Positions 1 to 11,647 of a stretch of 29,569 bases of DNA are shown piece after piece. Below the pieces are notes generated by a model. That model was given only the letters and a program-made list of their open reading frames with translations. It searched no databases and was not told the DNA's origin. This DNA comes from Lingula anatina (taxonomy: Eukaryota; Brachiopoda; Lingulata; Lingulida; Lingulidae): NCBI RefSeq assembly GCF_001039355.2, contig NW_019774369.1, forward strand, positions 253,514 through 283,082, written 5' to 3'. Position 1 is the first letter of the stretch. Every line of letters starts with the position of its first letter. Both the position numbers and the translations under genes were made by a program.

Positions 1-1851
1 GGCCCTCTCCAGAGCTGTCAATCAAAATGGCGGCACGCTTACATGCCTAACGAGTGGTCGGAAAATGTAACAAAAGCACGATTTTCTGCCCCTTCAAAGC
101 ACCCAAACAAAATATTTTTAGATGACAATAAGCAATGGTTCCATCTGATCGTATAACCGATAACAGCTAAATTTGCCAGCTAAGCATTTGACTAATAAGC
201 CCTGTTAACCAACCTGTGAACGTTTTTGGCTGTTTTAACAGCTTTCTATATTGACGAGATAAGTGAATCGCTGCCAAGTATATCTCACTATCTGAGCAAC
301 CGATCGTTACAAAAGTTGCACCTATTGTTGTTAGGAATGTGGACTACAGCATGATATCAGGGGTTTAAGAGGAAATTGTTTGTTTGAAAGTTATAGCCTT
401 TTGAAGTGAATAACTCATTGAAATATGGGCTGATTTAACGTAAAAGATGATAAAATCAAAAGTAAATATAAGACAATTCCCTGGTACCCCGCTGTAGTGC
501 TTTCACCCAGCTTTATGAGGCCTTTTGAATCACTTGAATAGCTGTCTTGGTTATAGAGAAAATCCCAATACCGAAAACGGCATTTTTCCCCCTCAAATTG
601 GCGCCAGAGCGTCATCCGTTGGACACTGTACTTAATCCCCGTCCTTTATTGGCCTTTTGGGAAGTTTGTTTTAATTTTTTTATAAAAACTTATAAGCTCA
701 GGGCTTTTTTTTATGACTTTGGGCCTTTTACTATCAGTCACCTTAATTAAGCTCTCTGCTAGATAACATAGCTCTGCTAGATAAGGAAGCTGTGAATAGC
801 AGCTTCATTGGGATTATATTTTTGTTGTTTTCTTTTTAATTTTTTCTCCAACACTGGCATTTTTAAGATGTGACTTTTAACTCCCATCCACCTGAGGCTC
901 TGCACATTTTCAGTATTTCCACATAAGCAGTTGTATTGGTATTTATGTCTTTAAACACGCTGTAATATTATTTTATGCACTGTCATCATTTTTCATATAT
1001 TGGGACTTTCATCATGTGAATTTTAACTCTCATGGTCCTAAAACTGTAATCTTATTGAAGGGGTGGGTTGAGACCATCTTCAGTGTTGACTGACTATTAT
1101 AAGCGTTATTTATTATTGCATCAAAATTGACAAAATGACCTATTTTGCATCTTTTTATTCTGTTTTTTGTCTGTACATTTGACAGCTTTGCTTTGCTGCG
1201 GTGTTAAAATAAAGCCTAGTAAAAATAAAATGATATTGCAGTCACCTGTTTAAAACTTATTTCCACCAACTTGGATATCTTAAGCACCTAAAAAATCAAA
1301 CAAAATTGTGGAATCATCTGCTACTGTCTACAGGGACGGCTTCAACGCCACTAGAGCACCCCTTTTCCACGTTTTCTTATCGCTGTAAGCAAAACTACAC
1401 AGAAAATCATTTTCACACTTTATTTAAGCATTCTGAATCCGCTTCCAAGTTTTAAAATCAATCAGCTATTATGTCAACGTAAAGATGAGTGAAAACCACC
1501 GAAATATTAAAATAGTTAAGAAATATGCCTGGAAATCTCCCCAGTAATACAATGGATCTCTGGCTCAACACCTGGCAGATATTTCTTCCATTGTCTGAAG
1601 GACACTGTGCGCCTATCAACTCTTTAAGCTATGTTATAAAATTAAAATAAATCATTAAAACATTACGTCAACCGAATGTATATTCGAATTTCAAGCACAT
1701 TTTTTTGTCGCCCCCACCCCCTCGTTATTTTGAACCCTCCCTCCTCCCTTAAAAGTTGCTGCCTATGCTCCCGATTCTGGTAAATAATTCTAGTCAAATG
1801 TCTAAAAAAATTAACTTCGCTTTGATTTTGGTTTTCCTTCACTTCAAAGGA
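1..1851. other. Left flank without a recognisable gene; holds PhyH 3' UTR
   Basis: No ORF here resembles a known protein. The minus-strand PhyH gene stops at 1852, so the right part should be its 3' UTR. The first minus-strand AATAAA below the stop is at 1424-1419, and another is at 1114-1109. The sequence is AT-rich and otherwise featureless, apart from a GC-richer 5' edge (about 1-60) containing a plus-strand ATG in an AAAATGGCGGC context, followed by only seven codons before a stop. Confidence 0.5.
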
Positions 1852-3658
1852 TTATTCGCTAGTCTTTGGTATTTTCACAGGGTTAGTTTTATCGGCGATG
1901 ACAGTCTTGTCAATGGACGGGTCCAGAAATTCCTTCCCCGTCATGTCTGTGAAGTTGGTGCAGGCTTTAATGGCGGAATTAGGAACCTACAACATAGAAA
2001 TGATGTTAGTTAAAAAGGTTTGTCAATCACGAGTCAGTCATGTGATCAACGCTATTAGACGGAGTGTAAAAGGATTATTTCCTACGTGAAAACACGTTTT
2101 TGCCTCTCTCTGAAAATAATTGAATTTTTACCATAAATGATGCTGTTAGAGTACTCTGGTATTATCTGATTTGAATTAGCAATTAAACTGGTGGTAACAC
2201 CTGTAACTCTCCTAATGGCGGAATTTGTAAAATTAATGTACAAACGATAAATTAAATTTATTCTTGCATATTCAGATTCTATCTGAATTCAATAAAAATT
2301 GATGATTGAGCAGCGTGTTTGCGAACTGTGAATATGAAATAGGTTTGATATTCGTGAACTATCCAAAATCTTTCCAGGTTATTTTTATTAAAAATAAAAA
2401 AGACCAGAATATCTTGACGTACCACATCTAAGGGCGTGTACTGGGCATGATGATGAACGTACACCGGGTTGTTTTCCTTGGTGTTGTAAGAAACAAGGAA
2501 CGACCACCGCCGCTTGTTACTGTTGTTGGCGTCGCTCTTATGGATCAAGTTGGCGTGGAAAATCAAAGCATCTCCTATATAAGTAAGGGAAATGACTATG
2601 GTTCCTCATTTATTTCTCAAACAACAACATTTCACTTAGTTACCCAATAGATGACCAGCATTTTAATTCAAAGCTATCCCCAAAAGCTCCAAAAAATATA
2701 CATGTATTTATTCCAAAAAGAAACAAAAATGAAATATATGTTTGTTTTAAAATTTTAACTACTTCAATAAAAAGGCTTTATTATGTCTGTCAAACCTAGA
2801 TACCTGACAGATACCCGAATGCGTAAAATCGACCATGCGACATTGTTCTATAAAGGTTTTACGAGCAATTTATACACAAGTACGTACATGTAGCACATGT
2901 TCAGTTTAAGTGACCAAATAGGCGATGTATGTAAAAAAGAAAAAAAAAAGTCAAGACAAATACATTAGTTTTAAAACCGAAATAAACGAGGTAGTTGGCA
3001 CTTAAGTACTGTTTGAATATTCCAACTGAATCGTTTCCGACCGATTTTGACATAATCTACGCGTGTGCATGCGTGTGTGTGTGTGCGTGTGTGTGTGCGT
3101 GTGTGTGTGTGTTTGTGGGTGGGTGGGTGTGAATAAGGTGAATTCATTTGTGTTTAGATAAGGACACCCTTACCAGGCTCTAACTCCACGTACTTCAATG
3201 GACAAATTTTGGCCAGGTGCTCGATTCGTTCTTCATCAATGCCGTTCTGGCCCCCAACTCTGTGATGATTCTGGCGTCCTGCCTTGTGGGAACCCACCAG
3301 AACCTACAGTGTAGTAGAACAAATGTAGTAGAACAAATGTTTAGAAAGAACAAAGCAGAATCTAGCAGGATTGGAAAAGCTGGTGGGTTGATCAGCTATA
3401 GGGGGAGCCGACAAGAATGTTGATGCCTTGCTATTCTTATTTTTCATGGCTTTTACTATTCATTGTTTTATGAACTATTGAGCTATTTTCTAGTTATAAA
3501 TGAACACGATTATCTATACAAGACGACTAATTTGTCGAAAAGCCAGCATTGTTCATGGAATATGGGCCCCTAATAAATTTTGAAAACATTATTAAACATT
3601 GATGATTTGCATAACTATTTCCCAATTTGATATCAAGTTAGTAAAAATGACCCCGTGT

Positions 3659-3689
<31 letters not shown>

Positions 3690-6600
3690 AAAACTTCAGT
3701 TGACTAGTTGACCTACTGCACCGTAACCAACAGAGAGCGTTTCACAAAGAAACTAGATCTAATGGTCATGTTGCAACTTTTATTATTCGAAATTCATTAT
3801 TTTCCGCAAAAATAAAAACTTTCTTTCTACCACTCTGGGGCCGTATTCTCGACACTTTCGGATATTCTTTTTCAATATACACGACATAATTTATTTCGTA
3901 TCTTGTGATCTATATTAACTTTTAAGTCAAACGTGTTTATATTTAGCCTAACCCCTTTCATTTAAGCCTATTAAAAAAAGGGGCCTAAACCTATCAAAGC
4001 ACCGCTAATACCCCCTTTACACTGGACGGCGTCCTTTCTGCGTCCTTTCTGCGACCATGAAATTTGGCATCGCTGTGGTCTTAATAAGGAGGCACGAGCA
4101 TTGATTTGGTATCAGAATGAATGCTCAATGGTCGGCCAGTTGTCGGCACGTAAAGTATTATAATTCTTTAACTCTCAAATGGGGCCGAACTGCTGGACGC
4201 AGAAGGGACGCCGTCCAGTGTAAAGGGGGCTTAAACAGAAACCCCCAAGTTTTTTTCTTTTAAACAGAGAATTTCAAAGTTTCTTCAAATGGAAGGCGTA
4301 TTTCACCTGTAAGCAAGTTACAAGTCGGTATAGAATATTGCGTTTATCAAAATCATTTGCTGCTTTGGGCAGTTACAAATTAGGCCTACTTTCAACCTTA
4401 TAGCTGTTAGCATGAAAAAACGCCCATTTCCCATTTTTGGGCGCATGCGTATTTCACGCGATAGATATATGTCCTTAAAAGGCAAAACATATTGTGACGT
4501 CATTGGCCCGTGCTGACGTTACCAGGTAGCACAAAAGCTATTGGAGATATGCTGCGCGCAAGCAAAGTGAATACAGCGATTTTCTTTTGAGTAAAATAGA
4601 CGATATACGCAATGATAGTTGCGTCGCATTTGGCCTTTTTAGGCATGAAATACAGTTACATGTACATTTTTCACAGAGACATATTCAGACTCGAAAACGA
4701 GGTAAGATATTGCTTTTTAGCAGAACAAAAATCAAAAACTCAACTGTTATTATCAATATATCTGTAGTCCTACTTCACCCCGAAAAAATATTTATAACTT
4801 TGTTTCTAATTAATCAAAGTAATCGTGCCGTTTTATTTAAGTGTCTATTTCAATTTCCCTTTCTTCAATGTAAATGTAAGGTCCGGGCCCTTTTCTGGAA
4901 GAAAGACACGATGCTTCCGATTTTGGGAGGTGGAGGATTCGGTTCAGTGTACAAGGTATTGAACTTATCATGATAAACAAACTAAAGTGATGCTGGGATA
5001 GAGGGAGTAGCAATAGTAGTAGCATAAGAACACAGTCATGACAGTAATTGTAGTTTAAGATTTTAAAGCAGTAGCAGCAGAACAATATATGTTTACTGTG
5101 ATTAATCCTGTAGTAATGTTACCAGTTTATTTTGCTATTATATTGTTTACGAAAGTGACATCCCAGTAACCGTTCGAAATATTTTATGTTTAGTTTAAAA
5201 ACAACCTGGCATTGAAGGTGCCTACCTCTGAGGCCTATGCAAGGTCCATCTACAGAGAAGTTTCTTTTATGAAGAGGATAGACAGCAAATTTATCTTAAG
5301 GTATTTTATCAGATGAGTACAAGCAATTTAATATGTTGATTAATTTGTAAGCTTGGATGCCTATGAAACACGCATGTCCAATTATTTATCATACAATGAG
5401 AAATTACTCTGCACAGATTGAAAATATTTCTTTCACCCGATTTACATGTAGTTTAACTTATTCTGATATCAGAAATTTCCATTCCAGACTCGTTCACTCA
5501 TTTGATGTTAGACCAGGGTTTCCAGTTCTACTATCGGAATTGTGTCCGATGGACCTTGAAATTCTCCAAGAGTATTGGGAAACTTTCTTGTAAGTAATTA
5601 TATTACTTTCTTTTCTTTAAATAATACTTTCATTTTTTTCCAGATTTTATCTTGTTCGATTATAAAAATATCTATTTCATAGGAAATTCGGTATTCAACA
5701 AAATATCATTTCCTTTAATGCTGACATGAATATCATACTGACAGTTGCTTTTATTTATTTATTAGGGACGAAGTTCCTCTTCAGATGGTGAAATATATTG
5801 CCACGTGCGTCTGTATGGCTATTGGGCACCTGCACCAACGGAATGTAGCCCACTTTGATTTAAAAACGAACAACGTGTTGATTAGTCTACATGGGGTCCC
5901 TAAACTGGTAAGACGTTCGATTTTTTCAGGTTATTTTTCTCTTCTCGTATTGATGTTCCTGGGTCGGGCCTGATTTTGAATACCGTCTCGCTCTTCGCTA
6001 AGACTCGCTTCTTTACGTACCTAAAATGACTATTCATGTGTCACCGATGTGTCATAATTTGAATTAATACATTTTATGACTATGATAAAAATATGGTTTT
6101 GTTTTGAACAAAAAAAAAAGTTTTTGGATGTAATCAACACTTTCATTTTGGCAACCAGAACATTACCTTTTTTATTCAAATTTCAAATGCGGATTATTTT
6201 CTTTCAGTGTGATCTAGGATCTGTTCACCCTCTAAATGATGCCGGAGAGAGCATCCATGCGGTGCAATTCATGAACTTCACGCTCTATAAAAACATGACC
6301 CCAGAGGTACTGAGGGGTGGCGCCGCCTCGTGGAGAGCCGATTTCTACGCATTGGGTGTCATGTTGTTTGAACTTATGGAGGGAAGGTAATGAAAAGGAT
6401 ACAGCTATGTGAATCATGACAGAACTGTTATTCATGCCAATAGTTCTGATAGAAATATAAGCCAAAATGACACGGCTCCCTTCTTGAGAGTTGCTAGTGG
6501 TATGAACTGGAAAATTAGAATGTAGCCAGTAATTTTTTTCTAAAAAATACCTTAGAATTTTAGAACAGTAGGAAGTGTTGGAAGACAGCAATAAATTTTG

Positions 6601-9600
6601 GTCGATTTATTTAGACACCCACTTTGGACTGAATTGCCGACCAGAGCAGAAGCCAGAATGAAAATCCTCCAAGGCACCATCATCTACACAGATACAGAGC
6701 ATGTCTTCAGGGATCTGATTGATAGATTAGTATGGTAGGCAATACTACTTTATGACATACAACTACACACACTGGACAAAAGAAGTGTCACCCCCTAACT
6801 CAGAGTAATGAAAGTAGGCAGATCTTGGGTACTTATAACGCCTGGTCTACTTATAATGTGACTAATGAGTATAAAACCGCTATACCATGGAATTGTATTG
6901 TTGGTCTTGTACATGTACAGCAAATGTTATTCCTGTCTTCCTCCAGTATGGCAAGATACAGGTAATTATATNTAATTAGGTCACGTGGCTATGCCACTAA
7001 TTACTAATTTTGGACTTGAAACTACATATTTTGGTAGAATGTATATTTTGTTCTCATTTTGTGATTTTTTGTGAAATTTGATGTTAATAAAATGATACCA
7101 GGAGGATATCATTCCACAGTCATTTAACTCCCCCATAGTATTGGCTCAGTAGGGGTGACACTTCTTTTGTCCAGTGTGTGTACATGAATATGTGCAGTGA
7201 ATAATTTAATGAAATGTCGTGAACAATTCTATCACTAGCTTCGTAAGCATTTGCCTGTCTAAAGACACAAAAGTACATAATGCACTTCTCAAAATAAGTC
7301 ATGTTAACTTCGTAGAAATCGTTTGTCTTCAGTTTCCATTGTCCCTGCTTAGTCTCATATTGAACTTTCAGCACAGATCAAACCATCTCTCTCTGTTTTA
7401 TTTCAGCGAAGTGGACCAAAGAATTGACAGCATGACTGGCCTTTTAAGTCATCGGTACGAATTTCATCAATATTTTTTTTCCTGCAAGACTCCTTTTAGC
7501 TGACAACTATTTCAGTCAGAGCTGATATTTATTTATTTATTTATATTTTTTGTTTATTTATTTATTTTTGTATTCAATTTATTTATCTATTCACTATATT
7601 CATTTGTCCATATATCTATTATAATTTTATATTCATTTTTTTAATGCAGTTGGCTGTGTGACTACTACGTGAATAATTTCCCAACTGATGTGGTCACCTC
7701 TCCCATTTTACACATTGCTCAGGTAAAGCCTTGATTTATTACACTGACCGTTTCTAATAAAGTAATTACTCCCTGGTTCCTTTTTGTGAACCTTCACGAA
7801 CTTCAAGCAATTTGTACATGTATAAGTTAACGACTCTCTAACCTACATGTATCTAATGAAAAAAGATGGAATTTATTTTCTGTAGTTTACAGACTAATTA
7901 TATGCAGCGTTTTTCGTCATGACAGGAAGTGTTGGAGGAAGAACAGCTTGAGATGGGTCCTCTGACAGCAAACAGCAGCGTTCGCAATATTGTTGACAAT
8001 GGCTAGAGGACTGCTGTAAGCCACCGGCTGCTTCAATACTTTTCTCAAGTTCCACGATTCATTTTGAAGTAGCCCATTCTACATGAAACAAACTATTCAC
8101 TTCATTATATATAGAGGACTTTATAACTTAAGCCTACAACAGCTGAGAACGATTTATCAAGATAAAAAATTGAAGCTAATTTTTAAAACATTAAAATAGA
8201 ATTTAGTTGTAAAAATCACGTATCTTTTGTATGTGCACATAATAAGTGACCGTTTTTAAAAATCACATAATCATGTACGTATAATTCTGATAATTACTAT
8301 ATTGTAAATTGTTTTGATACATGTAACTTGATAACAGAAAAAATAAATAATTTTTGAAACTTCAGTTCCTCTCTCCTAAAGCCCAATCCTTCTCAAGGGT
8401 GGGTGGGAGGGTCGGGGAGGGGGGGAGGCTGGTGGTTTGGGAGAATTCCCCCTAGTAATTTTTGAAAATTTGAAGCGAAATAGTAAATTTTGGTAGCATA
8501 TATCAACCAAGGAAACTTCAGTATTTGTTAAGTCCAAATAACCTGTTTTGATGACTGAGGAAACACTGATGAATTGAAAAAGGGACCTACATGTAAATTA
8601 TACACAGGTACATAGGTCTTTTTCTCCTCCATTCCCACAGCTCGGAGCAGCGGTATGTTTCAATAAGCGAACGTATCGTTAACAAATACGAACTATTTTA
8701 CTAAAAAATAGCATTACCTCATGAAACAAGAGATATATGGTGAAAAATATTAAAGTGTACCAAGAATCTGACAGGTTGAGTTATCTGTAGTTACCTGGCT
8801 TGGGGAGTGTGGCGGTGCATAATTAATAAGGTTAATTTAAGGTATTTTTATTGCATCAGCAATTAGTACGCCTATCAATTGATGATGGGTAATTTGGAAA
8901 TCTGTCAGCCTTTGATATGACCTAAACCACTAGAGGCGACCGTAGTCATAGACAAGTAACAAGATCGTCAACGGTCGCCCTATTCAAAATTGTCAAGTAC
9001 ATGCTTCTATCAACTTTTGCACAATTCTGGAAAACATTTGGACTTAATACAGTTTGCTCCATAAGATGTGAGTATACATGCATTGGTGTTTATACTCAAT
9101 GAATTGTGAATAAAATCGCCATTACTAATATCGCTAACGTACTGTTTTGTTTTGTTTGTTTGTTGCAAAACACAGTAGAACCTATCAAATCTATATGATG
9201 GTCCCGAGACAAATCAAGTCAGTATATTTTCGTAACTTATTAATATGCTTTTGAAAAATGAAATTACACGAGATTGGGCGAAAGGTCCTCTTACCTGCAT
9301 GCAGCCATTCTCGCGGTCATTCTTATCGTAAGCAATATACACAGTGTTAAGGTGGTCTGGAAATAGGTTCCCGTTCTGATACCAGTATCTGTTAAAATTG
9401 CAATAAGATTGAATCGTAGGATTTATTACATTTTTTGGTTTTTTACTATCCCTGCTCTCTCTCACCCAATCTCTCTCTTGGAGATGAAATTAAAATATAA
9501 GGATTCTGACTTTCCAATTTCAAATCTGGTACGTCCGGTATGAATAGTAGAATTTATTTGAATAGACTAGACGATGCGCAGTCTGATCTTTAACAGGTTA

Positions 9601-11602
9601 TACAGGAGGAACATGGACAAAATTCGTTATTATGTCCAAGGGAGGAATGTACATTGAAGGACCATAGGTCATTCAGATTATATATATTTTTACAGTGGAT
9701 TGTACATAATCACCCATAATCTTGATGCCATCTGAAACTTCCCCCTGTGTTTGGCTCCTTGATGGGCAGCTTGGTGTGATAATGGTAGATCTCACCGTGT
9801 CCTATGAGCTGAAAGTACATAGCATCGCCGACAGTATAACAAACATTTACAGGTGCATGCAATGTGATTTTCCTTATTTGTACCACTTTTTTTATTTGTT
9901 TCACAATGTATCAACGCAGGCTAAAGCCCCCGTTACACTGGTTGGCGTCATTTCTGCGTCCCTTAGTACTGTCCCGTTTGAGAGTAAATAATAATAATAA
10001 TACATGTACTTTACGTGCCGACAACTGGCCGATCATTGAGCAATCATTGACATTCTGCAACCAAAGCGATGCTTGTGCCTCCTTTCTACGAGCACAGCGA
10101 TGCCAGTTTTCATGGTCGCACGAAGAACGTAGAAAGGACGCCTTCCAATGTAAAAGGGGGTTTAAGATAATTATCATAACATAAGTCCTACCACGGGCGT
10201 GATTGAAGTAACTTCCCCATCGCATCAAAAAAGTGATACATTTTTTATACCTTATTTAAGTAAATAAAAGAAAACCCAGTAAAATAACATATAGCCACTA
10301 TGCCAATTTTGTTCTCTAAGCCATTGGCAATGCTCTTGTCATTACCTTTTCTGACGTTCTCACCAACTTCTCGGAACGACTAATTATCCCTGTGACGTCG
10401 TTCCCTGTGTGGCTCCAAATGCACATCCCCACAGACTTGCCCAGACCATCTGGAATCTGTTGGAAAGAGATATATGAAATCTCAGTAGCAGTCTACTATG
10501 GCCCATAGGAGCCTAATTGAGCAATCGTTCCGTTAATATTCCGTGTTTCAAGAGATGGTAATTTTGAGCCCCAAATATGACTGCGAAAACAAAGTCGGTT
10601 TCAAAATGACCCATATATTGATTTTGTACTTTACTGGCGTGGTTTGATTTGATTTGATATGAACTAGTATAAACCAAATTCATATGGTGTATTGTTTTGG
10701 GGTCTGGTAAAAAAAGGCGGATCACTTTGGGCCATGGTGCACTCTGGCACCTACATTTGTAGAAAGCACATTTTAGGTACTCTGTTTCAGAGACCAGTTA
10801 ACAAGCTGTATAAACTGTGTCAAGGTCAATTTGCATGTATGAACGACCATTGGGCATTACCTTGGTGGCTCCAAAGTGAAGGCAAGCGTGTTAGGGGTAT
10901 ATGCGAATACATGTTTCTTTGTTTGGCTAGGAGAGTGTTCTGTCCGCTATTACCTGATAAGCATGTTTCATGATTGCGTCCGAGCCTTCCAACGTCTTTC
11001 GCAAAAGAGCCATCTCCTCTGCATCCAGCAACCCCCTGAAAGACAGTCGTCAGCTACGAGAGCAGTTGTTGTTGAGACATGTAATATATAACCATTATAC
11101 TTCATTAAATAACGCACACATGAATTGTCCAACACTATCGGCAAGTAGGTATTTCATTTAATGGAAATGGTAAAGGCCAGTTTCCACGTTTGTCAAAATT
11201 CTGGTTAAAGATCTCTCTCTCAAATCATATCCAAAACTACGGACTAAACCCTTTTATGAGTTATACGTGTAATTTTCTTATTTTGGCCCATCCTTGGGAA
11301 AGATGAAGACTGGTGAATTGCAACGTTAAATATGTAAATTAAGAACTNNNNNNNNNNNNNNNNNNNNNNNNNNNNNNNNNNNNNNNNNNNNNNNNNNNNN
11401 NNNNNNNNNNNNNNNNNNNNNNNNNNNNNNNNNNNNNNNNNNNNNNNNNNNNNNNNNNNNNNNNNNNNNNNNNNNNNNNNNNNNNNNNNNNNNNNNNNNN
11501 NNNNNNNNNNNNNNNNNNNNNNNNNNNNNNNNNNNNNNNNNNNNNNNNNNNNNNNNNNNNNNNNNNNNNNNNNNNNNNNNNNNNNNNNNNNNNNNNNNNN
11601 NN

Positions 11603-11647
<45 letters not shown>

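Noticed and set aside
1756-2089. Two plus-strand ORFs
   Set aside because: They are antisense shadows of PhyH exon 9 (1986-1852).
2447-2650. Plus-strand ORF of 67 codons
   Set aside because: Antisense of PhyH exon 8.
3217-3423. Plus-strand ORF of 68 codons
   Set aside because: Antisense of PhyH exon 7 plus the tandem duplication.
4702-4880. Continuous open frame through the first kinase intron
   Set aside because: The frame opens with TTG rather than ATG and gives an AT-driven residue mix. A GTAAGA donor and pyrimidine-rich acceptor join exon 1 in phase instead.
9864-10228. Overlapping ORFs on both strands of about 105 codons
   Set aside because: They run through the inverted-repeat MITE at 9925-10162 and have no protein-like features; the real exon nearby is PhyH exon 5 on the minus strand.
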